Source: Gammaproteobacteria bacterium
GTDB lineage: Bacteria > Pseudomonadota > Gammaproteobacteria > Xanthomonadales > Wenzhouxiangellaceae
NCBI GenBank assembly: GCA_003565625.1
Contig: PXBD01000050.1
Span: 58,113 to 122,112 of the forward strand
Direction of reading: 5' to 3'
DNA: 64,000 nt
The translations under genes and the position numbers were made by a program. Of this stretch, positions 9,502-18,900 are shown in pieces. The notes under the pieces are model-generated. The model was not told where the DNA came from and made no database searches. It saw only the letters and a program-made list of their open reading frames with translations. The first letter of the stretch is position 1. Each line of letters begins with the position of its first letter.

Positions 9502-10155
9502 ATGGCCGAGTCCCGAAGTATTCGCGCAGTCCTGTTCGATCTCGACGGAACGCTGGTCGACAGCGCCCCGGACCTGTTCGCGGCGCTGGCTTGGCTGCGC
9601 TCCGAGCGAGGCCTGCCCGCACTTCAATACGCGGCGCTGCGGTGCTACGCATCGCGTGGTGCCATGGGCATGATCGAGGCCGGATTTGCCGACCGGCCGG
9701 AGCTTGATCGCGCACCTCTGCACGAGCAGTTCTTGCGCTACTACAGTAAAAACCTGTGGGTGGCCTCGCGGCCGTTTGCGGGTATCGAGCGCCTGCTCGA
9801 CGATCTGGTCGAGCGTGGCCTGAGCGTGGCCGTGGTGACCAACAAGCCAGAGTGTCTGGCCAAGCCGTTGATCTCGGCCGCCGGCTGGGATGAACACTTT
9901 GGCTGGGTGATCGGCGGAGATTCGACTGCCTGCCCAAAGCCGCATCCGGCACCGGTGCTGGAAGCCTGTCGACGGCTGGGCGTGCATCCGGGGCAGGCCC
10001 TGATGGTTGGTGATGATGCGCGCGATATCGATGCCGGCCGCCGCGCCGGTTCGGCAACCGCTGCGGCCACCTGGGGCTACGTGGCTCCGGGCGAACAGCC
10101 GCACGAATGGGGCGCGGATCAGGTTGTCGACAACCCGACAGAAATTCAGTTCTAA
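9502..10155 (+). CDS. mupP: HAD-family phosphatase, probable N-acetylmuramate 6-phosphate phosphatase or phosphoglycolate phosphatase
   Basis: The HAD signatures are all present: VLFDLDGTLVDS (nucleophile and acid/base Asp), VTNKPE (motif II), a Lys in ACPKPHPAP (motif III) and MVGDDARDID (motif IV). The 217 residues include an alpha-helical cap. Directly after ubiG, Pseudomonas has MupP, which dephosphorylates MurNAc-6-phosphate in peptidoglycan recycling, so that is the favoured call. The partner genes amgK and murU are not in the window. Gph (phosphoglycolate phosphatase) is the alternative; sequence alone does not separate them. Confidence 0.8.
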   Translation: MAESRSIRAVLFDLDGTLVDSAPDLFAALAWLRSERGLPALQYAALRCYASRGAMGMIEAGFADRPELDRAPLHEQFLRYYSKNLWVASRPFAGIERLLDDLVERGLSVAVVTNKPECLAKPLISAAGWDEHFGWVIGGDSTACPKPHPAPVLEACRRLGVHPGQALMVGDDARDIDAGRRAGSATAAATWGYVAPGEQPHEWGADQVVDNPTEIQF

Positions 10156-10168
10156 GTTATTTTAATCA

Positions 10169-11053
10169 ATGATTTACAGAGATTATCTGCAGCGAATTCT
10201 GTTTGAGGATGTTGCCGCACGCTGTGTTTTTGTTCGGCTCGATCAAGTGCTTGAGGAAGTGCGCGCACGCGGCCAATACGAGCCCGACGAGGCCCGGCTG
10301 CTGAGCCAGGCGCTGCTGGTCGTGGCCCTGATGTCGAGTGGGCTGAAGTTTTCCGGCCGGATCAGCCTGCAGCTGCGTGGATCGGGTCCGCTGCAGCTGC
10401 TGCTGGCTGACTGCGCTGACGATGGCGGGCTGCGCGGCATGCTGTCGTGGCGCGAAGGCCTGGAAACCCGGCCGGATACCGCCCGTCTGAGCGCCTGCGC
10501 CGGATCCGATGCGGTGCTGACCCTGACCGTGGATCCGGCCGATGGCGGCCAGCGCTGGCAAGGTATCGTGCCGCTGGAGGCAGACACCCTGATCGATGCC
10601 GTGGCGGCGTATTTCGAGCGTTCCGAGCAGCTCGCCACCCGTTTTTGCGTGGCCGTGGATGAACACTGCGGCGGTGCCCTGATGCTGCAGCGCATGCCCG
10701 ATCAGGAGCCGGATGCCGAGGGCTGGAATCGGCTCGAGCATCTGTTGGCTAGTACTCGACCGGAGGAATTGCTGCGCCTGGACGGCGAGACCCTGATGCG
10801 GCGCCTGTTTCATGCCGAGGCGCGCCGGGTCTTCCCACCCCGTGAGTTGGCATTCCAGTGTCCGTGCAGCCGCGAGCGCGTCAGCGAGGTGCTCTACAGC
10901 CTGGGTGAGGAAGAGTTGCGCCAGATGGCGGCCGAACCGGACGATACGGAAGTTCGCTGCCAGTTCTGCAATCAGCGCTACCGCTATGACGCGCTGGATC
11001 TGGCTGCCTTGCTGAACCGGGACATTCGCGGTGACGAGCCGACCATCCATTGA
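10169..11053 (+). CDS. hslO: Redox-regulated holdase chaperone Hsp33
   Basis: Hsp33 is a cytosolic holdase switched on when oxidation releases zinc from four cysteines. These are seen near the C-terminus as FQCPCSRERV and VRCQFCNQRY, the CxC...CxxC redox switch. The N-terminal fold includes LLSQALLVVALMSSGLKFSGRI and GMLSWREGLE. Length, 294 residues, is normal. Its last four bases overlap the start of the next gene, indicating translational coupling. Confidence 0.95.
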   Translation: MIYRDYLQRILFEDVAARCVFVRLDQVLEEVRARGQYEPDEARLLSQALLVVALMSSGLKFSGRISLQLRGSGPLQLLLADCADDGGLRGMLSWREGLETRPDTARLSACAGSDAVLTLTVDPADGGQRWQGIVPLEADTLIDAVAAYFERSEQLATRFCVAVDEHCGGALMLQRMPDQEPDAEGWNRLEHLLASTRPEELLRLDGETLMRRLFHAEARRVFPPRELAFQCPCSRERVSEVLYSLGEEELRQMAAEPDDTEVRCQFCNQRYRYDALDLAALLNRDIRGDEPTIH

Positions 11054-11880
11054 CCATGGACGGATTGCAATGGTGTCGTGACCGGTTGCTTGTTCCGGGA
11101 AATCCGCTGACCGCCAGCCTGCTGTTCGTTGATGACCGTGAGCATGATCGAATTCTGGCGCTCAGGACCCTTGTCAGCGAGCTGGCGGCCCTGGCGCAGG
11201 CCAACACCGACGAGTCGGTTAGTAGCGCAAAGCTGGGTTGGTGGCGCCAGGCTCTGGTCGAAGGCGCGGCCCACCCGGCCCTGCAGGCCATGGCGCAAAG
11301 CGGGGCCATCGAGCAGGTACCGGGGCGCGTGTTTGTGCCGCTGCTGGAGCATATCGCACGGGATCTCTCCCGGCCGCGCTTCGAGCGCTTCGAGCAGCTG
11401 CAGGCGCACTGCAGCGCCCTGGGAGGAGAAGCTGCCCGGCTGGAAGCGCTGCTGGCAGACAGCCAGTCGCGCAGCGGTGAGGCGGCTGTGCAGATGGGTT
11501 CGGCCGGCTACCTGCTGCGCATTGTGCGCGATCTGGGCGTGGATGCGCGCAGCAATCGCTGGCTGGTGCCGCTGGATGTGCAGGCCCAGTTTCAGGTCAG
11601 CCGCACGGACGTCATCGAAAAGCAGGGCGGGCCAGGCTGGGATGGCCTGGTCAGAACCCTGGTCGAACGCGCGCTGCGCGCCGGCGATCAGGCCGCAGCC
11701 GGCCTTTCTGCCCGGCAGGTGCATCTGCACATCTGCTGGGCCCTGGACCGACGCCTGGGCGCGCAGCTGGCGCGGCGGCCGCGCCACATTCTCACCCGCC
11801 GGGTGATGCCGGGACATGCCGGCAACGTGTGGCTTGCCTGGCGCGTGGCCAGACGAATGAAGCGAGCTGCTACAGGCTGA
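11050..11880 (+). CDS. Squalene/phytoene synthase-like protein, possibly non-enzymatic
   Basis: The 276-residue, mainly helical protein resembles the trans-isoprenyl-diphosphate synthase (squalene/phytoene synthase) fold: AKLGWWRQAL corresponds to the family's RLAWWREEL region, and YLLRIVRDLGVDA to the second Asp motif region (usually RDVGEDA). The first DxxxD motif that binds the substrate diphosphate is not recognisable, as in the NDUFAF6-type members. Catalysis is doubtful. It overlaps hslO by four bases and its end overlaps the end of slp on the other strand. Family assignment is by resemblance and is moderately sure. Confidence 0.55.
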   Translation: MTMDGLQWCRDRLLVPGNPLTASLLFVDDREHDRILALRTLVSELAALAQANTDESVSSAKLGWWRQALVEGAAHPALQAMAQSGAIEQVPGRVFVPLLEHIARDLSRPRFERFEQLQAHCSALGGEAARLEALLADSQSRSGEAAVQMGSAGYLLRIVRDLGVDARSNRWLVPLDVQAQFQVSRTDVIEKQGGPGWDGLVRTLVERALRAGDQAAAGLSARQVHLHICWALDRRLGAQLARRPRHILTRRVMPGHAGNVWLAWRVARRMKRAATG

Positions 11881-12370
11881 TTCCCACTCCGATGCTGAAG
11901 CGGGTTCGGGCTTGCCAACTGCGAATGTCGGCCGGCCACAGATGAATCCGCTCGGCAGCAATCACCGGCTGGTCGAGGAGGTGCTCATCTACGGCAACCG
12001 GCTCCAGGCCGGCCACCGTTCCCAGGACCGTGAGGTATCTCCCCGGCGCGTATTGCACCGGTTCCAGAAACCCCGACTGGCGCAGCACAAAGCGCACGCC
12101 GGGCTCGCGGTCCACCCGGGGACGGTCGCCGCGATCGAGCGGATAACTGACCAGGTGAATTTCGGTCTCATCCGGGAGGTTGCGCAGGCCGACAATGCGC
12201 CCGCCCCAGACGACCCGATCGCCAGGCCCGGACTGGCCGTCGAGCACGTGAGCCGGCCCGAAGCCCTCGATCTGCTCTCCCTCGAGCGCCACGGGGCTGC
12301 TGGCACAGCCGACCACAAGCAATAGCACGCAGGCGAGCAGAGCTGCTGGCGGCGTGAGGGAGTCAGTCAT
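11870..12370 (-). CDS. slp: Slp-family outer-membrane lipoprotein
   Basis: With the ATG at 12370 the 166-residue product starts with a signal peptide ending in the lipobox VVGC, followed by ASSPVALEG. The mature part carries the Slp-family pattern VVWGGRIVGLRNLPDETEIH, PLDRGDRP, and PGRYLTVLGTVAG. Family members (Slp, YeaY) are starvation- or stress-induced outer-membrane lipoproteins of unknown biochemical role. The start overlaps the end of fmdB by eight bases, so the two are probably cotranslated. Its end overlaps the end of the convergent gene by eleven bases. Confidence 0.85.
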   Translation of the reverse strand: MTDSLTPPAALLACVLLLVVGCASSPVALEGEQIEGFGPAHVLDGQSGPGDRVVWGGRIVGLRNLPDETEIHLVSYPLDRGDRPRVDREPGVRFVLRQSGFLEPVQYAPGRYLTVLGTVAGLEPVAVDEHLLDQPVIAAERIHLWPADIRSWQARTRFSIGVGISL

Positions 12371-12650
12371 CGGCACCGATGACCCCAGGGCCTTTGCCCG
12401 CGGTTTTTTCATAGACTCCTTTACCGATTTTGCGGTACTGGGTAAAACCCGCCTGTTCGATGCTGGAAGTCTTGAGCATATGGGCCTTGCCGCTGACCAC
12501 GTTGGGCGGCGAAATCTGGCGCCGCACCGGGCCGCCACACGACGGGCACGACCCGAGCACGGGATCGCGCAATTTTTGCAGCACGGTAAAGCCGTCGCGG
12601 CAATGCTCGCATCCGGGCTCAGCGACCGTAATGTACTCGTAGAAGGGCAT
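12363..12650 (-). CDS. FmdB-family zinc-ribbon protein
   Basis: The small 95-residue protein begins MPFYEYITV and carries two cysteine pairs, PGCEHC and GSCPSCGG, in the arrangement of the FmdB/CxxC_CxxC putative regulatory zinc ribbon. The serine/lysine-rich C-terminal tail is also family-like. Function is unknown; a regulatory role was proposed from the formamidase-linked namesake only. The ATG at 12650 was chosen because the zinc-ribbon N-terminus MPxYEY starts exactly there. It precedes slp in the same operon. Confidence 0.85.
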   Translation of the reverse strand: MPFYEYITVAEPGCEHCRDGFTVLQKLRDPVLGSCPSCGGPVRRQISPPNVVSGKAHMLKTSSIEQAGFTQYRKIGKGVYEKTAGKGPGVIGADD

Positions 12651-12753
12651 GGCGTTGGCGCTGGGTACCTGACTGCATGGTAGCCCATCCTGGGTCATTG
12701 AATCTGCGACAATCCGGGGTTGATTCGCGACGGCACGGTACCGGTCGGCAAGC

Positions 12754-13440
12754 ATGGTGACTACACAACCCAGCCCGGTCTGGCTGATTACAGGTGCCGC
12801 GGGCACGCTTGGCAGCGAACTGGTCCGCCAGGCCTTGCTCGCGGGCAACGACTGCATCGCGCTGGACTGCAACGAACGCGGCCTGAACCGGCTGCACGAT
12901 GAACTCGCCGTTGAGGGCCGGCCTCCGGCGCTGTATCCACTGGACCTCGCCGGTGCCGGCCCGGATCACTACGAGCAGCTCGGCGCGGTGATTGCCGAGG
13001 AGTTCGGGCGCCTTGATGTGCTGGTTCACGCCGCCGCTCGTTTCAGCGCCCTGAAGCCACTCGAGCACCAGGCCGGCGACGACTGGTTCACGACCCTGCA
13101 GGTGGGCCTGACCGGTCCGCATTTCCTCACCGCCGCATTGCTGCCTCTGCTGCGCGCCGCGCCGCGCGGGGTGATTGTGCTGATCAACAACGGCCTTTGT
13201 CTGCAACAGCCGGCGCGCTGGGCTGCTTACGGTATCTGCCAGGCCGGTCGGCGGCAGATGGCGGCGACACTGGCGGCCGAGCTGGGCCCGCGCGGCCCGC
13301 GCGTGCTCGAGATTGATCCCGGTCCGTTCTTCAGCCCGCTGCGCAGCGCGGCCTGGCCGACCGAAACGGCCGACGAACTGCCGTCCGCGCAAAGCGCGGC
13401 GCAGGCCATTCATGCACGCATTGACTCAGGAGTGATGTGA
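12754..13440 (+). CDS. Short-chain dehydrogenase/reductase-like protein with a degraded catalytic tetrad
   Basis: The Rossmann fold is clear: the nucleotide motif TGAAGTLG at 13-20, an acidic residue after beta2, and FGRLDVLVHAAA at 85-95. The catalytic residues are altered: the tetrad Asn is Gly (VGLTG, about 118), the Ser is Asn (INNG, about 146), and YxxxK reads Y159-GIC-Q163. Only the Tyr survives, so oxidoreductase activity is doubtful. It resembles YciK-like SDRs, 228 residues. The stop codon overlaps the start of the HIT gene (TGATG), so they are translationally coupled. Substrate is unknown. Confidence 0.7.
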   Translation: MVTTQPSPVWLITGAAGTLGSELVRQALLAGNDCIALDCNERGLNRLHDELAVEGRPPALYPLDLAGAGPDHYEQLGAVIAEEFGRLDVLVHAAARFSALKPLEHQAGDDWFTTLQVGLTGPHFLTAALLPLLRAAPRGVIVLINNGLCLQQPARWAAYGICQAGRRQMAATLAAELGPRGPRVLEIDPGPFFSPLRSAAWPTETADELPSAQSAAQAIHARIDSGVM

Positions 13441-13784
13441 TGAGCGACGACCTGTTTTTGAAAATCATCGATCGGGAGATTCCCGCAGACATCGTGTTTG
13501 AAAACGAGCGCGTGCTGGCGTTTCGGGATATCGACCCGCAGGCGCCGGTGCATATCCTGGTGATCCCCAAGCAGCGGATTCCCACCATAAATGATCTGGC
13601 CGATGACGATGCCGCTCTGGTCGGCGAGATGGTGCTGGCCGCCCGTGACATCGCGCGCGCCGAAGGCTTGAGCGAAAACGGGTACAGGCTGGTATTCAAC
13701 TGCAACCGCGATGGCTGCCAGTCGGTCTATCACATCCACCTGCATCTGCTCGGCGGCCGCCGCATGACCTGGCCGCCCGGCTGA
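13440..13784 (+). CDS. HIT-domain protein (HinT-like)
   Basis: HIT proteins hydrolyse nucleoside phosphoramidates or related nucleotides. The 114-residue protein has the histidine triad HIHLHLLGG near the C-terminus and FLKIIDREIPADIVFEN at the start, both typical of HinT. The ATG at 13440 was preferred over the overlapping GTG three bases earlier because it gives the normal MSDDLF start and has AGGAG eight bases upstream. Coupled to the SDR gene upstream. Confidence 0.93.
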   Translation: MSDDLFLKIIDREIPADIVFENERVLAFRDIDPQAPVHILVIPKQRIPTINDLADDDAALVGEMVLAARDIARAEGLSENGYRLVFNCNRDGCQSVYHIHLHLLGGRRMTWPPG

Positions 13785-13785
13785 C

Positions 13786-15114
13786 TCAGGTTGCCTCGGG
13801 CAGGCTTGCGCTCAACCAGGCGCCGGTCAGCCCCATGCCGGCCAGAATCAGGATCACCCCCGAAACCGGCATCACGGCGGTCAGCGCCCCTACGCTGCCG
13901 GCCAGCAGCAGCACTACGCCGATCACCGTATTACTGACCGAGACGTAGTCGGTTCGCTTGTTGCCGCCGGCCAGATCAACAATGTAGGTTTTGCGTCCCA
14001 GGCGCACGCCGGCATGGGCGATGGCAAGGAGAAAGAAAAACAGCGGATACAGCCACTGACTGCCGGCCAGGGCCGGCAGGGTGAGGACCAGCGTCACCAG
14101 GGCTACGCCGGTCAGGGCGGCCGCGCTGCCGGCGATGATCATCACCCGGCGGCTCGAATAGTCGGCGAAACGGCCCCAGAACGGCGCCGATACCAGACTG
14201 GCCAGCCCGTCGGCGATCACGAACAGCCCCAGCACCAGCCATGCTCCTTCGGTCTGCTCATGCGCCAGCAGGATGAAAAACGGCGCGCTCAGGGCAGAAC
14301 ACAGCAGCAGTGAGCGGGCAACGACAAAGCGACGGAACGGGGGGTCGGAGCGCAGCAGCTGCAGGCGCTGTATGGCTTCACCGAGGGCGTTGGCGCCGCC
14401 TTCGGTCGCTCCCGGCAGCTCGCGGATCAAGGCGTAGCTCGCCGCGGCAGTCAGCCACAGCCCGCCGGCGCAGGCCAGCAGAATCAGATAGGTGGCCATG
14501 TCGCCGGCTTCGCGCAGATCCAGCAGCAGCAGGATGCCGACGCCGATGGTGACCAGTCCGGCGAGAAACTCCGACCACCCACCGACCCGGCCACGGCGGG
14601 TTTTCGGAACCGTTTTGCCGAGCACGTCCTTGGAGGCAACCGAGCACAGCCCGCGCGCCAGACTGAACACCACCAGGGCGCCAAGAAGGGCGAAGCCGGC
14701 TGCTGTACCAGTCAGCGATACCGCGATCGCGGCCATGCCGAATACGGCCGCGGCCTGGAGTACACAGCCAAGCACGAAAGTCCATTTGCGCACCGGCTGA
14801 CGGCGGACAAAGCTGGCAATCACCAGTTGAGGAATCAGCGATCCGGACTCGCGCACAGGCACCAGGAAGGCGGTAAATACCCCCGGTGCGGCCAGCGCGC
14901 TGAGCATCCAGGCGAGCACGGTTTTGGGGTTGGCAATCGCATCGCCCAGCTTGGTCAGGAACTGGGTAATCACCTGCAGCAGAAAGTTGCCGGGTACGGA
15001 ACGGCAGGCGGCATCGTCGATGTCGGTACAGACCCGAGCATCTTCCTCGTTGACCAGGGCCTGGTAGGCACGTTCGATGCGCGGCCCGGCAAACCATTGA
15101 TCGATCCGGTTCAT
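13786..15114 (-). CDS. Major facilitator superfamily transporter
   Basis: The 442-residue protein has about twelve predicted membrane segments, for example TAAGFALLGALVVFSLA, VTIGVGILLLL, WLYPLFFFLLAIAHAG and VLLLAGSVGALTAV. The cytosolic loop FWGRFADYSSRRVM resembles the MFS loop signature. Substrate cannot be told. A soluble N-terminal segment of about 40 residues precedes the first membrane helix. Its ATG overlaps the csiV stop codon (ATGA), so it is coupled to csiV in the mfd-csiV-MFS operon. Confidence 0.8.
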   Translation of the reverse strand: MNRIDQWFAGPRIERAYQALVNEEDARVCTDIDDAACRSVPGNFLLQVITQFLTKLGDAIANPKTVLAWMLSALAAPGVFTAFLVPVRESGSLIPQLVIASFVRRQPVRKWTFVLGCVLQAAAVFGMAAIAVSLTGTAAGFALLGALVVFSLARGLCSVASKDVLGKTVPKTRRGRVGGWSEFLAGLVTIGVGILLLLDLREAGDMATYLILLACAGGLWLTAAASYALIRELPGATEGGANALGEAIQRLQLLRSDPPFRRFVVARSLLLCSALSAPFFILLAHEQTEGAWLVLGLFVIADGLASLVSAPFWGRFADYSSRRVMIIAGSAAALTGVALVTLVLTLPALAGSQWLYPLFFFLLAIAHAGVRLGRKTYIVDLAGGNKRTDYVSVSNTVIGVVLLLAGSVGALTAVMPVSGVILILAGMGLTGAWLSASLPEAT

Positions 15115-15965
15115 GGCGATCGGGATTCGGGTTGGGTCGTGTCATCCGGAGTCGGCCGTTGCCACTCCTCAACCAGCACCAGCGCACCCAGCCAGGCCGA
15201 ATCGAAGTATTCCAGGCGGCCAAGGCGGATCGGGCGGCTCTGGCTCAGGCGATGCAGCGCCAGCGCCGGTTCGTCTTCCGAGGCCACCCGTTCGGTCCAG
15301 ACCAGTTCCAGGTCGACATGCCGAAACTGACGCTGGCGCAGTTGCAGGCTGCCGTCGAGCCGGTAGTCGACCAGCGCCAGGGCAGGCGGCGGGGCAATGG
15401 GACCCTCGATCTGCAGGCCGTGGCCCACCAGTTGAGTCCAGTGGATGTGCACGGCCTGGTGGCCACGTACCCGAACCGGCACCGCTGCCGTCTGTCGATC
15501 CAGCGGCTGCAGCCAGCCGGTCGCACTCAGGACAACGTAATCGCCGCTTCGATCCAGCCGCTCCAGAGCACGCTGCATGGTCGATGAAAGACTCGACGAT
15601 CCGACGTGGTGATCTGGCCAGATGGGGATCTGGCCATAGGGGCCGCTGACCCGGCTGGCGCTGGTGGCCAGTTGCTCGAGGTGAGCCATCGAATAGGGCC
15701 CAGGCAGGTTGCTGATCGCCGCCGGACTGCCGCCGGGAAATCGGTCGGGCGTGCGCCGGGCAGTCCACGCCGCCAAGCGCGCCCGTTCCAGAGGGTCGGT
15801 GAGCGCGCCAAAATCCCCGTTGTTGTCCGACGGCCAGCGATCCGACCGGCCCTCGGCATGGTGGAAGACGATGATCTCGACCCGAACTGGTTCGGCCGCC
15901 TGCACAAGTGGGCCAGGACCCGAAAGCAGCAGCACGAAAAGAATGGCGGATGCAAGCGATTTCAC
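15111..15965 (-). CDS. csiV: CsiV-family periplasmic protein
   Basis: The 284-residue product has an N-terminal signal peptide (KSLASAILFVLLLSG, cleavage near VQA-AEP) followed by VRVEIIVFHHAEG, the usual N-terminal strand of the CsiV family (PF10972). In Shewanella, CsiV is a peptidoglycan-binding activator of the LOV-dependent lytic system; in many gammaproteobacteria the gene sits next to mfd, as here. The GTG start at 15965 was chosen because it places the signal peptide at the N-terminus. Role in this organism is unknown. Confidence 0.7.
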   Translation of the reverse strand: MKSLASAILFVLLLSGPGPLVQAAEPVRVEIIVFHHAEGRSDRWPSDNNGDFGALTDPLERARLAAWTARRTPDRFPGGSPAAISNLPGPYSMAHLEQLATSASRVSGPYGQIPIWPDHHVGSSSLSSTMQRALERLDRSGDYVVLSATGWLQPLDRQTAAVPVRVRGHQAVHIHWTQLVGHGLQIEGPIAPPPALALVDYRLDGSLQLRQRQFRHVDLELVWTERVASEDEPALALHRLSQSRPIRLGRLEYFDSAWLGALVLVEEWQRPTPDDTTQPESRSP

Positions 15966-15993
15966 CGCCGTGAGTGTACCCGATCGAGACCGT

Positions 15994-18900
15994 TCAGGCC
16001 GCCTTGCGGCCCGGGTCGAGACGCTCGAGCATTTCCAGGGCAATGGTCCGCCGCTGTTCAGGGGTTTCGAATTCACCCTTGATCCTGAGACGGTCGCTGG
16101 CCGGCAGTTCGAAGGTGTGCGACTCTTTTTGAATCATGCGCAGCAACTCGGCCATGTCGATCTCGGGTTGATGCATGAATTCAACGCGCCCACCTGCCGG
16201 GCCGACCTCCAGCCTGCGAATCCCCAGCCGGCGCGCTTCCAGACGCAGCTCGGCACTGCCAAACAGATGTTTGACTTCGTCGGGCAGCAGACCGAAACGA
16301 TCGATCATTTCAACCTGGAGGTCATAAAGGGTGCGCTCGTCGCGCGCTTGGGCAATGCGCTTGTACAGCACCAGTCGCTGATGAACGTCTGGCAGGTAGT
16401 CCGGCGGGATCATGGCGGTGACGTGCAGATCGACCTCGCCGGTAACTGCCATCGGCTCGTCCAGGTCGGGCTCGTTGCCCGAGCGCAGTGCTTCCACGGC
16501 GCGGTTGAGCAGATCGGAATACAGCGAAAATCCGATTGCCTCGATCTGGCCGGACTGACCTTCTCCGAGCAGTTCACCGGCCCCGCGGATTTCCAGGTCA
16601 TGGTTGGCCAGGGTGAATCCGGCGCCGAGCTCCTCCATGGACTGAATGGCTTCGAGCCGCTTGTGTGCATCGCGCGTCATCGCCTGGCGCGCCGGAGTGA
16701 TCAGGTAGGCATAGGCCAGGTGGTGCGAGCGGCCGACCCGGCCACGCAGCTGGTGGAGCTGGGCGAGGCCGAATTTGTCGGCCCGGTTGATGATGATGGT
16801 GTTGGCGGTCGGCACGTCGATGCCGTTTTCGACAATGGTGGAACACACCAGCAGATTGATGCGCCGGCCGTAGAAGTCGCGCATGGTTTTTTCCATTTCG
16901 CCCGGCGCCATCTGACCGTGAGCAATGCCAATGCGGGCCGAGGGAAACAGCTCGGCCAGTTCGGATGCCATGCGCGCCATCGACTTGACTTCATTGTGGA
17001 GAAAATAGACCTGCCCGCCGCGCTGGAATTCGCGCATGACCGCGTCCCGGATGGTGGGCGTATCCCACTCGCTGACAAAAGTCTTGACCGCGAGGCGGCG
17101 CGCCGGCGGTGTGGCGATGATCGACAGCTCGCGCAGCCCGGTCATCGCCATGTTGAGCGTGCGCGGGATGGGGGTAGCGGTAAGGGTCAGCAGGTCGACC
17201 TCTGCGCGCAGGGTCTTGAGACGTTCCTTCTGGCGCACGCCGAAACGCTGTTCCTCGTCGATGATGACCAGCCCCGGGTCCTTGATCTCGACATCTTTCT
17301 GGAGCAGGCGATGCGTGCCGATGACAATGTCGACCGTCCCGTCGGCCAGACCGGCGAGTATCTGGGAAGCCTGCTTGCCGCTGCGCGAAAGCAGTTCAAC
17401 GCGCACCGGCCAGTCGGCGAAGCGATCGGAGAAAGTGCGGTGATGCTGTTCGGCCAGCAGGGTAGTGGGTGCCAGCACGACCACCTGGCGACCGGAGTCA
17501 ACCACGGCGAAAGAGGCCCGTAGCGCGACCTCCGTCTTGCCGAAACCCACGTCACCACAAACCACCCGATCCATTGGCTGATCGGAGGCCAGGTCGGCAA
17601 GTACGGCTTCGATTGCGCGATGCTGGTCCTCGGTTTCTTCGTATTCGAAGCCGGCGGCGAAGCGCGCGTACAGCCCCCGGTCGAGGCCGTAGGAATGGCC
17701 GGCCCGGGCGGCGCGGCGTGCCTGCAGGTTGAGCAGTTCAGCGGCCACGTCACGGACGCGCTCGGCGGCCTTGCGTCGGGTTTTCTGCCACTGGTCGGAA
17801 CCCAGGCGATGCAGCGCGACAGCATCAGGATCGGCCCCGGTATAGCGGCTGACCAACTCCAGATCCGTCACCGGCACGTAGAGTTTGTCGCCGCCCTCGT
17901 ATTCCAGGTGCAGGTATTCGCCGCGGCCGTCACCGACTTCGAGTACTTCCAGGCCACGGTAGCGCCCGATACCGTGTTCCAGGTGGACGATCAGCGCGCC
18001 TGGCTGGAGGTCGGCCAGGCTCTTGATCATGCTTTCCGGATCCTGCCCGGTGCGCCGTTCCCGGCGCAGCGTGCGAGCGTGGCCCGGGAACAGCTCGGAT
18101 TCGCTCAAGACCGTGAGCCCGTCGTCGGGCAGGGCGATACCGCCGGACAGGGGCAGTACGGCAATGCAGAAGCGCTCGTCCTGGCTGGAAAAGGCGGCCC
18201 AGGACGCGACCGGGCGCGGGTTCAGGCCGGCCGCGCGCAGTGTTTCGATAATCAGTTCGCGCCGCCCGGCGGTATCTGCCGCCAGCAGGACGCGCCCGGA
18301 TTCCGCCTGCAGGCGGCTGGCGGCCTGTTCCGGATGCTGATCGAGATCGACCGGCTCGGGCCTATGGGCCACAGCGCGCGCCGCCGGCCGCCGGGTCAGG
18401 CGGATGGCGGCCTGGGCCAGCAGTTGTGCGATCAGCGCCGGCGGATCGAAAAACAGCTCGGCTGGATCCAGCGCCGGGCGTTCCAGATCGCCGCCGCGCT
18501 GTTCGTGCCGTGACTGAATCTGGTCGGCGTAGGAGCGGGCGGCCTCGTCGGCTCCGGCCAGCACGACCAGGCGATGGTTTTGCGGCAGAAAGTCGGTCAG
18601 TACGCTGGTGGAGTCGAAAAACAGCGGCAGGTACTGTTCCAGGCCTTGCCCGGCTACCCCGTCGCCGACCTCCTGGTAGGGCAGTGCGCGCCGCAGATCG
18701 ACATCAAATCGGGTTCGGAATCGGCGGCGGAATTCAGTTCGGCTGTGTTCGTCGAAGGGAAATTCGCGCCCGGGCAGCAGCTCGACCCGCTCGAGTTTTT
18801 CAACCGAGCGCTGAGTCTCCGGATCGAAGCTGCGAATCGACTCGATCTCGTCATCGAACAACTCCAGCCGAAACGGCGCCGGCTGGCCCATCGGCCACAA

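Noticed and set aside
15709-17523. 604-codon plus-strand frame inside csiV and mfd
   Set aside because: Both leftward genes are certain and the frame has no supporting start site or motif.
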